Source of the DNA: Gulosibacter macacae
GTDB taxonomy: Bacteria > Actinomycetota > Actinomycetes > Actinomycetales > Microbacteriaceae
Direction: 5' to 3'
Assembly: GCF_003865375.1 (NCBI RefSeq)
Contig: NZ_RQVS01000016.1
Location: forward strand, 1 to 36,531
DNA length: 36,531 nt
Part shown: piece after piece, positions 24,791 to 32,204 of the stretch
Layout of the letters: each line of letters begins with the position of its first letter
Position numbering within the stretch: the stretch's first letter is position 1
Notes under the pieces: generated by a model
The model's input: only the letters and a program-made list of their open reading frames with translations
What the model was told of the DNA's origin: nothing
The model's database searches: none
Program-made: the position numbers and the translations under genes

Positions 24791-24973
24791 ATGACCACGT
24801 TGCAGAACTTCCTCATCCACCTCGGTGCTCAAGGCACCGCAGAAACCCCAGCGCCCGCATCCGGTGCCGCCGCGTCGGACCCGGCGCTCTGGTGGGTGGG
24901 CGGCATCATCGTTGCCGTCGCGTTCACGGCCATCGTGGTGCGCACCCTTCGACGGAATCGACTTCGCAAATGA
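24791..24973 (+). CDS. Small single-pass membrane protein (60 aa)
   Basis: The ATG at 24791 is preceded by AGAGAGG. The protein has an Ala/Pro/Ser-rich first half (HLGAQGTAETPAPASGAAAS), a transmembrane helix (about 34-51, LWWVGGIIVAVAFTAIVV) and a basic tail RTLRRNRLRK. Its stop codon overlaps the start of the HAD gene (ATGA at 24970-24973), so translation is probably coupled. I recognise no family. Possible membrane partner or anchor for the phosphatase. Confidence 0.65.
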   Translation: MTTLQNFLIHLGAQGTAETPAPASGAAASDPALWWVGGIIVAVAFTAIVVRTLRRNRLRK

Positions 24974-25632
24974 CCGAACTCATTGTTACCGGCATCCTGC
25001 TCGATATGGACGGCACGCTCGTCAACTCGAACGCGCTCGTCGAGGAGATTTGGACCGAGTTCGCCGACGCGCACGGCCTCGACGCCGCCCACATCCTCGA
25101 CATTTCGCACGGCCGCCCGACCATCGAGACGCTCCGCGAGCTCCTCCCCGACACTGACGATGCCGAGCGCTGGCGCATCCGCAATGAACTCGAGGGTCAA
25201 GGACTCGTGCGCACCGACGGCGTCGTCGAGATTCCCGGCGCTGGCGATTTCATCCAGCGCGTCCGCGCCGCCGGCCTGCCGCACGCCCTCGTCACCTCCG
25301 CCCCGCACGATCTCGCCGAGATTCGCTTTGGGGCCGCGAACGTCGCGATTCCGGATGCACGCATCACGGTCGAGCGCGTGACCAACGGCAAGCCGCATCC
25401 CGAGCCGTTCTTGCTGGGTGCAGACCTCCTCGGCATGTCGCCAGCGACACTCGCCGGCTTCGAGGATTCTGCCGCAGGCCTGCAATCGGTGCGCGACTCG
25501 GGCGCGTACGCCGTGGTCGTCGGCGACTTCGACGGCCCTGAAGCCGAGGGCCTCCCCCGCATCACCGATTGGCGCGACGTCGAGATCGAACCGCGCAAGA
25601 GCGGCGAATTACTCCTGCGCATCCCGGCTTAA
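24970..25632 (+). CDS. HAD-superfamily phosphatase (subfamily IA), sugar-phosphatase-like
   Basis: This 220-residue cytoplasmic hydrolase has motif I LLDMDGTLVNS with nucleophile Asp12 and acid/base Asp14, motif II ALVTSAP, motif III Lys in TNGKPHPEPF and motif IV GFEDSAAGLQSV. The cap domain lies between (about 18-85). This set is typical of phosphosugar phosphatases of the beta-phosphoglucomutase/GPP-like type, but the substrate cannot be read from the sequence. Start ATG 24970 overlaps the stop of the small membrane protein. Confidence 0.9.
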   Translation: MTELIVTGILLDMDGTLVNSNALVEEIWTEFADAHGLDAAHILDISHGRPTIETLRELLPDTDDAERWRIRNELEGQGLVRTDGVVEIPGAGDFIQRVRAAGLPHALVTSAPHDLAEIRFGAANVAIPDARITVERVTNGKPHPEPFLLGADLLGMSPATLAGFEDSAAGLQSVRDSGAYAVVVGDFDGPEAEGLPRITDWRDVEIEPRKSGELLLRIPA

Positions 25633-25670
25633 TTCGCCGCGGCACCAGCGCAGGCCAGGCAGGTCGCGCG

Positions 25671-25676
25671 TAGGGT
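25671..25676 (+). promoter_or_regulatory. -10 box giving a leaderless PAP2 mRNA
   Basis: TAGGGT is followed by 6 bases and the ATG at 25683. No other plausible ribosome binding site is present. Confidence 0.45.
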
Positions 25677-25682
25677 GACGGG

Positions 25683-26492
25683 ATGCATTCGGAACCACGC
25701 GCTGAAGAATCACGTCGCGCTGAAGCCGTCGCTGATGCGCTTGCCGACCCGAAGTCGCGCGATCACCCGGGCTGGGTGGCGCGGGTGCTCGGGCCGGTCG
25801 CGAGGTGGCTCGGCCCCTGGGCGACGCTCACGGCCACGCTCGCGGTGGGCCTGCTTATCGTCGCCGCCGCGCTGAGTTCGTTCGATGAGGTTTGGGAGTG
25901 GTCGCGCGATGCGACGCGAACCCAACAGCTCGATATTCCGGTGCACGAGTGGGCGATCGCCTCCCGCGATGGCTGGCTTACCGGCATCCTGACTGTGATC
26001 ACGGAGCTCGCAGGCAAGATCGGTATGCCGATCTTCGCCGCCGCGCTCGCGACGCTGCTCTGCGTCACTGCGCGCAGTTGGCGACCGCTGCTACTTGTCG
26101 CCATCGCGGCGGGAGGTTCGCTCCTGCTCACAACGACGCTCAAGACGGCCGCGGGTCGCGATCGGCCGCCGCAATCGGATGCGCTGCCACCCTTTGAATC
26201 GTCGCCCTCGTTTCCGAGTGGGCACACCCTCAATGCCGCGGTGATTCTGCTCATCGTTGCGTACTGCTGCTTCCTGCAGATCGACCAACTTGCCTGGCGC
26301 ATCGTTGCCTATGCGGGATGCTTCGTGTTCGTCCTCGCCGTGGCGTGGAGTCGCATTTATCTCGGCCACCACTGGCTCACCGATGTCGTTGGCGCCATGG
26401 CCCTCGGAGCCGCCTGGGCGGGCGTGGTGATTCTCGGTCATCAAACGTTTTCGACGGTGCGCGAGTACCGGAAGAAGCGGGCTGCGCACTAG
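25683..26492 (+). CDS. PAP2-family membrane phosphatase
   Basis: This 269-residue protein has about six transmembrane helices after a charged N-terminus. The three phosphatase motifs are complete: K154...R161-P162 (KTAAGRDRPP), PSGH (178-181) and SR-x5-H-x3-D (S223, R224, H230, D234 in SRIYLGHHWLTD). Family members dephosphorylate lipid phosphates such as undecaprenyl pyrophosphate or phosphatidic acid on the outer membrane face. A role in recycling the undecaprenyl carrier fits the envelope-rich neighbourhood but is not proven. Confidence 0.9.
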   Translation: MHSEPRAEESRRAEAVADALADPKSRDHPGWVARVLGPVARWLGPWATLTATLAVGLLIVAAALSSFDEVWEWSRDATRTQQLDIPVHEWAIASRDGWLTGILTVITELAGKIGMPIFAAALATLLCVTARSWRPLLLVAIAAGGSLLLTTTLKTAAGRDRPPQSDALPPFESSPSFPSGHTLNAAVILLIVAYCCFLQIDQLAWRIVAYAGCFVFVLAVAWSRIYLGHHWLTDVVGAMALGAAWAGVVILGHQTFSTVREYRKKRAAH

Positions 26493-26530
26493 CTCCGGCC
26501 ACTTCCTCGCCCGATGTCGGAGGGTCTGCG

Positions 26531-26536
26531 TATGGT
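26531..26536 (+). promoter_or_regulatory. -10 box giving a leaderless GH20 mRNA
   Basis: TATGGT is followed by 6 bases and the ATG at 26543. A GGAGGG sequence lies 20 bases upstream, too far to serve as a ribosome binding site for that ATG. Confidence 0.45.
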
Positions 26537-26542
26537 GTCGGT

Positions 26543-28321
26543 ATGCGAGCCCGGATGCTCCCCCGACTCCGCCCCGCCACCCTGGCGGTGATTGTGGTGC
26601 TTGCCTGTGGGCTGGCGTTGTTCGGGGTGTCTCCGGCCACGGCAAGCACCTCGGCGACGCTTCCTCCGGCGCCCCTCGACATCGCAACATTGCCGCAGCC
26701 GACGCTCGCCGCACCCAGTCAGTCGAGCTGGGCGCCCGACGCGAGCACCCGCATCCTGGTGCCCGCTGATGCCGATGCTGACGTCGTGTCCGAGGCACGG
26801 CGGCTCGCAGCGCAACTCGTCGAACTCGGCGTGATGCCGGTGGCGCCCGAAGTGCTCGGCTACTCGGATGCGACCGATGCGACCGCGCGCGATCTCAGGA
26901 TCACCATCGCCCCGGGGGACCCGACCCTCGAGATCGGTGCCGGCGCAGTGCTACACGCACCCGATGCCCCCGGACACTTCCGCCTTACGCGCGTCATGCT
27001 GCAACAGCTCGTCGCTGCGGGCGCGTGGCCCGAAGGCACGTTCACCTATGCGACCGGGTCGCCTGTGCTGGCCGTGCACCTCGATGTGGCCCGCAAGTAC
27101 TACCCGGTCGAGACCATCAAGCAGCTTCTGCGTGACATGAGTTGGGTCGGGCTGAACGAGCTCGAGTTCCACTTCTCAGAGTTCGAGGGATTCGCGATCG
27201 AATCAACGACGCATCCAGAGATCGAGTCGGCGACGGTCTACACGCAAGCTGAGGTGCGCGAACTCATTGAATTCGCGGCCGAGCTGTACATTCGCATCAC
27301 CCCCTCGCTCGGCATGCCGGGGCACCTCGAGCATGTGCTCGACGTGCATCCCGAGTTCCGCTTGCTCGATAGCGGTGGGGGCGAGGTGTTCGGTGCGCTC
27401 GACATTACGAACACCGCGGCGGTCGAGTTCGTGCACGACCTCATCGGCGAGTACGCCGCGCTCTTTGAACCGGGGAAGTGGAACATCGGCGCCGACGAGT
27501 TCGTTGATTTTGGCGACTCGAGCGAAGTCGCGACGCTCGACGCCTGGGCCGCCTCGCAATTCGGCAGCGGCGCGACGGCCTACGACGCGCAGACCCAGTT
27601 CGTGAACGACATCGCGGCACTCCTTGGCAACTACGGCTATTCCGCCCGCGTGTGGAGCGATGGGATGCTCCGAGCTGCGTTCGTGACGCTCGACCCCGAC
27701 ATCGAGGTGGCGTATTGGACGCAACGTCCCGCAGGCTCGGTGCCCGCAGCGACCTTCCTCGACCAGGGATACTCCCTGCTCAACGTCAACGACGAGTACC
27801 TCTACTTCGTGCTCGGCGAGCGCGTGGGCTATGCCTACCCCACCGGCGAACGCATCCTCGACAGCTGGCATGCGGGAGTGTTCCCCGCGAACTCGACGAT
27901 GCCCTACGAGTTCGCTGGCGATCACGCTCAAGTGCGCGGTGGCATGTTCGCGATCTGGAGCGATATTCCCGAGGCGCTCAGTGCCGATGAGGTCGTGGCC
28001 GCCGTGCGCACACCTATTGCTGCGTTCGCTGAGAAGCTCGCAAACCCAGATTCGCCATTGATCTGGGATGCCTTCGCGCAGCGGCTCGAGAGCATCGGCC
28101 CGGCACCCGTGCTCGCCGCACCAGCACCCACACCGCTCCCTGTAACACCCACGCCCACGCCCACACCCGCCCCACTGCCCCCGGGCTCGGCTGCGCCGCC
28201 AAGCGTGGTCGATTCGACCACCCCACCAGCACTCGTCGCAGGCATCATCATTGGCGCGCTCGCGCTCATCGGACTCGTCGCGGCCATCGGCCTGCGCCGC
28301 TCTAGGAGGACCACACCATGA
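26543..28321 (+). CDS. Membrane-anchored GH20 beta-N-acetylhexosaminidase
   Basis: This 592-residue secreted enzyme has a signal peptide (about 1-35) and an N-terminal GH20b-type domain (about 65-170). The GH20 barrel follows from about 172: HLDVARKYYPVETIKQLLRDMSWVGLNELEFHFS, then GMPGHLEHVL. The catalytic Asp-Glu pair is D318-E319 in NIGADEF, and substrate-assisted hydrolysis is expected. After the barrel come a Pro/Thr linker (about 521-555), a C-terminal transmembrane helix (562-584) and RRSRRTTP. It probably releases GlcNAc from chitin-like or cell-wall glycans at the cell surface. Its TGA overlaps the ATG of the aspartate dehydrogenase gene. Confidence 0.88.
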   Translation: MRARMLPRLRPATLAVIVVLACGLALFGVSPATASTSATLPPAPLDIATLPQPTLAAPSQSSWAPDASTRILVPADADADVVSEARRLAAQLVELGVMPVAPEVLGYSDATDATARDLRITIAPGDPTLEIGAGAVLHAPDAPGHFRLTRVMLQQLVAAGAWPEGTFTYATGSPVLAVHLDVARKYYPVETIKQLLRDMSWVGLNELEFHFSEFEGFAIESTTHPEIESATVYTQAEVRELIEFAAELYIRITPSLGMPGHLEHVLDVHPEFRLLDSGGGEVFGALDITNTAAVEFVHDLIGEYAALFEPGKWNIGADEFVDFGDSSEVATLDAWAASQFGSGATAYDAQTQFVNDIAALLGNYGYSARVWSDGMLRAAFVTLDPDIEVAYWTQRPAGSVPAATFLDQGYSLLNVNDEYLYFVLGERVGYAYPTGERILDSWHAGVFPANSTMPYEFAGDHAQVRGGMFAIWSDIPEALSADEVVAAVRTPIAAFAEKLANPDSPLIWDAFAQRLESIGPAPVLAAPAPTPLPVTPTPTPTPAPLPPGSAAPPSVVDSTTPPALVAGIIIGALALIGLVAAIGLRRSRRTTP

Positions 28322-29157
28322 CTCGCATCGCCCTCATTGGCCACGGCACCATTGGCCGCTCGCTTGTCGAGCACCTCGCGCCCGAGATCGAAGCGGGCAA
28401 GGTTGACATCGTCGGTGCCCTTGCGCGTCGCCCAGAAGAACACGAGGCGAGTTACCCCGTGCTCGGCACCGATCACGCCGCCGAACTCTTTGCCGAGGCC
28501 GACCTCGTCGTCGAATGTGCCGGAGTGCGGGCAACTCGCGAGCTCCTGCCCGAACTCGGCAAAGTGCGCGCGCTCCTCCTCGCGAGCATCGGCATCCTCG
28601 CCGAAGCCGAGGGGCGCGAGACGCTACTGCGCATCCCCGACCTCGTCATCACGAACGGCGCGATCGGCGGCTTCGATGTGCTCGCCGCAGCCGCCGAATC
28701 TGGTGGGCTCGATGAGGTGCAAATTCGCACCCGCAAACTCGCCAAAGCCATTGTGCAACCGTGGATGAGCGACGACGAGAAGGCCCGCATCATCGCGCTT
28801 GCGCCCGGCGACGAACCGATCACCGTGTTCTCGGGCGGCCCGGCGCGCGCCATCGAGCTCTTCCCGGCCAACGTGAATATCGCCGTCGCGCTGTCGTGGG
28901 CGACGCGCGGCGAATCACCGACTGCACCACCAGAAGCGCAGGCCGAGGCACTCGTGCGGTCGCTGGGGCGCGTGCGCGTCGAACTCCTCGCCGACCCGGA
29001 CGCAACCCAGTCACGCCACGACATCACAGCAAGCGGCACGGCGGGCAACTTCGAATTCGTCATTCAAAGCAACCCGAGCCCGGTGAACCCGCGCACGAGC
29101 GGGCTCACGTCAATGTCGGTCGCGCACGATGTGCGCTCGTGGCTGGCCCGTCGTTAG
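28318..29157 (+). CDS. Aspartate dehydrogenase family protein (NadX-like)
   Basis: This 279-residue NAD(P)-dependent enzyme converts L-aspartate to iminoaspartate (and oxaloacetate). It has the Rossmann N-terminus RIALIGHGTIGRSL, VVECAGVRAT, GAIGGFDVLAAAAE, and the C-terminal family motifs FPANVNIAVALSWA, RHDITASGTAGNFEF and NPSPVNPRTSGLTSMS. Iminoaspartate can feed NAD synthesis, but nadA/nadC are not near. ATGA overlap with the GH20 gene suggests co-translation despite no evident metabolic link. It converges on the PLP decarboxylase gene with only 9 bp between stops. Confidence 0.92.
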   Translation: MTRIALIGHGTIGRSLVEHLAPEIEAGKVDIVGALARRPEEHEASYPVLGTDHAAELFAEADLVVECAGVRATRELLPELGKVRALLLASIGILAEAEGRETLLRIPDLVITNGAIGGFDVLAAAAESGGLDEVQIRTRKLAKAIVQPWMSDDEKARIIALAPGDEPITVFSGGPARAIELFPANVNIAVALSWATRGESPTAPPEAQAEALVRSLGRVRVELLADPDATQSRHDITASGTAGNFEFVIQSNPSPVNPRTSGLTSMSVAHDVRSWLARR

Positions 29158-29166
29158 CGCTCGGCG

Positions 29167-30687
29167 TTAGTGATCCTCGCGAGCCACCACGAGCATGTGC
29201 TCGACCGCCGGGTCCGCCGCACCACGCACATAGCCACCGGGGGCCGTGGCCGCCGCCTGCAGAAACTCGACGACGCGCTGAGTGATCTCTTCACCGGGCA
29301 GCACGTTCGGAATCCCGGGCGGGTAGGCAGCAAGCGACGCCGCCGACACGCGGCCAATCGCCTCAGCAACTGGCACGAGCTCAGTCTCAGCAAAGAATGC
29401 ATCGCGGGGCAGCATCCGCATCTCGCCGGCCTTCGGCAGCGGCGGCAACTCGACGGCAGCAGTGCGGTCCTGCTCAGGTAGCGTCAGCGCATCCAAGGCG
29501 CGCAGCAGCGGCCGCAGGTCGGGGCTCTTCCCGAAGCCAACGACGAGCACGATCGTCGACGCGGTCGCCATCTCGACGAGAATGTCGAACTCGCGCGCGA
29601 GGCGGTTGCGCACCGTGTGGCCGTCGAGGCCGGTCGAGCGAATGTCCATTGGGATGCGGAAGGGATCGGTCGCGACGATGTCCTCAAACTCGCCAAAGCC
29701 ATCGGAAACGACCGGGAACCGGCCATCGAGGCGGGTCATCTCGCGGGCGCGCTCGGCGTTACGAATCGACTCCTCGTAGAAGCCTGCACCCGAAGAGAGG
29801 TCGCGGCGCGCTAGGTCAAGCGAGGCGAGCAGGAGGCTCGATTCGCTTGTCGATGCGGTCGTGCCAAATGCGCGGTCGATGAGCGGCTCGAGCACATCGG
29901 CGTACGGGCCGTCACCGAGGTGCAGCATGGCCGATTGCGTGAGCGAGCTCGTGAGCTTGTGCGTCGACATGATCGCAATGTCGGCACCCTGACGTAGCGG
30001 TGACTCGGGCAGCTCCGGGTGGAAGCCAAAGTGAGCGCCCCAGGCCGCGTCAACGATGAGCGCGGCGCCGTGGGCGTGCACGACCTCAGCGATTGCGGGC
30101 ACATCGGCGACGGCACCAAAGTAGCTCGGCGTGACGATGTAAACGGCGACAGGCTTGCCCGGGTGCTCGGCAAAGGCGCGCTCGACCGACTCGGGGGTGA
30201 CACCGTGGGCGATCCCGAGGTCGGTGTCGACCGTCGGGCGCACGAAGCCGGGGCGCAGGCCCGCGAGGATGATGCCGTCAACGAAGCTCGAGTGAGCGCT
30301 GCGCTGCATGAGCACATCACGACCGAGGCCACGAACTGCGAGCGCGGCGGTGCGGTTGCCCTGCGTCGAGCCGTTCGTGAGGAACCAGGTGCGACGCGCG
30401 CCCCAGGCCTCAGCGGCAAGTCGCATGGCTTCGGCGCGGGGAGATTCTTCGCCCACATCAATACCGTCAACAAGCGGCGGCACGTCGAGCTGCAGCGCGC
30501 GGCTGCCAAAGAACTCTGCGAGGCTCGCTCCGGCACCACCAGCGTTTGCGCCGTGACCCGGCACATAGAACGCGAGCGGGTTGCGCGACGCATGCTCGTT
30601 GACCGCTTGGGCGTACGGAGCGCCGGCAGTTACGGAAGCAGAGTCGAAGTGCAGCCCGTTGGTTGGCGCGTCAAAGGCGAGAGTCAT
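29167..30687 (-). CDS. Orn/Lys/Arg decarboxylase-family PLP enzyme
   Basis: This 506-residue enzyme has a fold type I PLP domain of the basic amino-acid decarboxylase family: AFYVPGHGAN (40-49), FLTNGSTQGNRTA (102-114), DAAWGAHFGFHPELP (213-227) and the Schiff-base lysine K244 in IMSTHKLTSSLTQS, then the C-terminal family domain ending PPGIPNVLPGEEI. It would decarboxylate lysine, ornithine or arginine to a diamine, but the substrate is not resolved. The CheY-like wing domain of large inducible decarboxylases is missing. TACCTT lies 6 bp before the ATG, so the mRNA is probably leaderless. It is divergent from a LysR gene that likely controls it. Confidence 0.92.
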   Translation of the reverse strand: MTLAFDAPTNGLHFDSASVTAGAPYAQAVNEHASRNPLAFYVPGHGANAGGAGASLAEFFGSRALQLDVPPLVDGIDVGEESPRAEAMRLAAEAWGARRTWFLTNGSTQGNRTAALAVRGLGRDVLMQRSAHSSFVDGIILAGLRPGFVRPTVDTDLGIAHGVTPESVERAFAEHPGKPVAVYIVTPSYFGAVADVPAIAEVVHAHGAALIVDAAWGAHFGFHPELPESPLRQGADIAIMSTHKLTSSLTQSAMLHLGDGPYADVLEPLIDRAFGTTASTSESSLLLASLDLARRDLSSGAGFYEESIRNAERAREMTRLDGRFPVVSDGFGEFEDIVATDPFRIPMDIRSTGLDGHTVRNRLAREFDILVEMATASTIVLVVGFGKSPDLRPLLRALDALTLPEQDRTAAVELPPLPKAGEMRMLPRDAFFAETELVPVAEAIGRVSAASLAAYPPGIPNVLPGEEITQRVVEFLQAAATAPGGYVRGAADPAVEHMLVVAREDH

Positions 30688-30693
30688 GGAGCA

Positions 30694-30699
30694 AAGGTA
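30694..30699 (-). promoter_or_regulatory. -10 box of the PLP decarboxylase gene, leaderless
   Basis: On the minus strand TACCTT is followed by 6 bases and the ATG at 30687. The palindrome at 30706-30719 covers the spacer region upstream of it, a position where a bound regulator would control initiation. Confidence 0.5.
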
Positions 30700-30705
30700 T
30701 TGCTT

Positions 30706-30719
30706 CTGCTTGCAAGCAG
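30706..30719. promoter_or_regulatory. Palindrome CTGCTTGCAAGCAG, candidate operator 1
   Basis: A perfect 14-bp palindrome lies just upstream of the decarboxylase -10 box in the 86-bp divergent gap with lysR. It is a candidate site for the adjacent LysR regulator; binding is inferred. Confidence 0.55.
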
Positions 30720-30739
30720 GAATGGCAACTTCTCGAGAT

Positions 30740-30762
30740 GCCTTCATAGTCACTATGAAGGC
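30740..30762. promoter_or_regulatory. Inverted repeat GCCTTCATAG-N3-CTATGAAGGC, candidate operator 2
   Basis: Two perfect 10-bp arms separated by TCA end 11 bp before the lysR start. An operator this close to the regulator gene suits autoregulation as well as control of the divergent decarboxylase. Confidence 0.7.
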
Positions 30763-30773
30763 ACAATAGACGC

Positions 30774-31685
30774 ATGAATCCCGACCTCGCTGCCCTCGAC
30801 CTCCGCGGACTACGCGCCTTCGTTGCCGTCGCCGAGCACGGTTCGGTTTCGACCGCCGCCACCGCACTCGGCTGGAGTCATCCCACCGTCGACCACCATC
30901 TGCGTGGCCTTGAGCGGCTCATCAGCGCGCCATTGCTCGAACGCAGCCCGCGCGGCACGCAGCCGACCGAGCTCGGCGAACTGTTGCTGCCACGCATCCG
31001 CCAGGTGCTTGCGCTCGCCCAAGAGACCGTGAGCGCCGCACACGAGTGGGTGCGGCATCGCCGCCAACGCGTGCGCATCGGCGCGTACCCAACCGCCGGC
31101 ACCGTGCTCATCCCGCCGCTGCTCGAACGCTTCGCCGGCAGCGATATCGACCTTGCGGTCACGCTCGACGAAACCGGCGCGCTCGTCGAACAGCTCGATG
31201 GCGGGATGCTCGATCTCGCCGTGATCTTCACCGCCGGTCCCGACGATGACACGCTGCCGCGCACGCGCGAGCGCTTCCTACTCAACTCCGAGCCGATGCG
31301 TCTGCTCGTGCCACACACCCACCCGGTGCACGAAGCCACCGCACTGCGTGCCTGCGCCGATGATCGCTGGGCGTTCGGCGCTGGTGACCGCGACCCGGTC
31401 GACGCCTCGGTGCTGCGCCGCTGTCATGACGAGGGCTTCGAACCGGTAATTGGGATGCGGTCTGACGACTACCCGGCGACGATCGACATGATTGCCGCGG
31501 GGCTGTTCGTCGCGGTAGTGCCCGAGTCGGTGGCGCAGCGAGCGGACGCGGGGCGCGACGGTCGGGTGCGTGCCGTGCCCATCGCGGGGGCGCCGCTGCG
31601 TCGCGACACTGTGCTTGCGGTCGAACGGGCGGATGCGGTGGTCAACGAAGTCGCGGCGGCCCTTCGCGAGATCGCGGCGGCCTAG
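30774..31685 (+). CDS. LysR-family transcriptional regulator
   Basis: This 303-residue protein has an N-terminal winged HTH (about 10-68, DLRGLRAFVAVAEHGSVSTAATALGWSHPTVDHHLRGLERLI) and a LysR substrate-binding domain (about 95-290, RVRIGAYPTAGTVLIPPLL..., GMLDLAVIF, AAGLFVAVVPE). Its neighbour across an 86-bp gap with two palindromes is the PLP decarboxylase. LysR regulators usually act on divergent targets in response to a pathway metabolite; an amino acid or amine is a reasonable guess. Confidence 0.93.
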   Translation: MNPDLAALDLRGLRAFVAVAEHGSVSTAATALGWSHPTVDHHLRGLERLISAPLLERSPRGTQPTELGELLLPRIRQVLALAQETVSAAHEWVRHRRQRVRIGAYPTAGTVLIPPLLERFAGSDIDLAVTLDETGALVEQLDGGMLDLAVIFTAGPDDDTLPRTRERFLLNSEPMRLLVPHTHPVHEATALRACADDRWAFGAGDRDPVDASVLRRCHDEGFEPVIGMRSDDYPATIDMIAAGLFVAVVPESVAQRADAGRDGRVRAVPIAGAPLRRDTVLAVERADAVVNEVAAALREIAAA

Positions 31686-31710
31686 CACGCCGGCACACCA
31701 GCCGGAAACG

Positions 31711-31750
31711 CACCGGTGCCCTCGAAGCGGCTACTTCGAGGGCACCGGTG
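31711..31750. terminator. Strong hairpin between lysR and the DUF2853 gene
   Basis: CACCGGTGCCCTCGAAG and its exact complement enclose a 6-base loop, giving a 17-bp perfect stem between two convergent genes. T runs are short on both sides, so it may be bidirectional. Confidence 0.85.
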
Positions 31751-31762
31751 GTTTGGCTGAGA

Positions 31763-32080
31763 TCAGGCGAAGACGTCGAGCTTCTTGTAGTGCTTGGCGA
31801 GGAGGTAGTAGACCACGAGGCGGTCCTTGCGGCGATCGCCCTTGAGCTGCTCGCCCACCTTGGCGATGGCTGCGTCGATCTCCTCGTTCGAGTCGGTGAC
31901 GCCGAGCTTCTTCTTCACGAAGTTGTTTCGCACGCGCTCAACTTCAGCCGCATCGGTGAACGAGACAAGTGCGGAGTCGGGCTTGCTGAGCACGAGGCGG
32001 TAGGTCTTGAGCATGCTCGCGATAACCGCGTCATCTGCTTTCGCGTCGTACTTCTTGATGTTTGCAGCGTGGTCAACCAT
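31763..32080 (-). CDS. DUF2853 family protein
   Basis: This 105-residue protein begins MVDHAANIKKYDAKADDAVIASMLKTYRLVL and continues SKPDSALVSFTDAAEVERVRNNFVKKKLG, the characteristic DUF2853 pattern. The start at 32080 has AAGGAGA 7 bases upstream and gives the family's usual length. It is small, charged, all-helical and cytoplasmic, and its function is not known. It lies downstream of a methyltransferase gene but with 124 bp between, so it probably has its own promoter. Confidence 0.88.
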   Translation of the reverse strand: MVDHAANIKKYDAKADDAVIASMLKTYRLVLSKPDSALVSFTDAAEVERVRNNFVKKKLGVTDSNEEIDAAIAKVGEQLKGDRRKDRLVVYYLLAKHYKKLDVFA

Positions 32081-32127
32081 GACGCGTCTCCTTAGCGCAT
32101 CGGGCACCTCGTGTGCCACTTACCGCC

Positions 32128-32133
32128 AGATTA
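32128..32133 (-). promoter_or_regulatory. Possible -10 box of the DUF2853 gene
   Basis: On the minus strand TAATCT lies about 48 bp upstream of the start. TTGGAG is 15 bp further upstream, closer than ideal for a -35 box. Confidence 0.35.
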
Positions 32134-32204
32134 GAACCGTGAGGTGACCTCCAACGAGCCCCGGGACAAGGTCTCAGCGAACCCACAACAACATGCGTGC
32201 ATCC

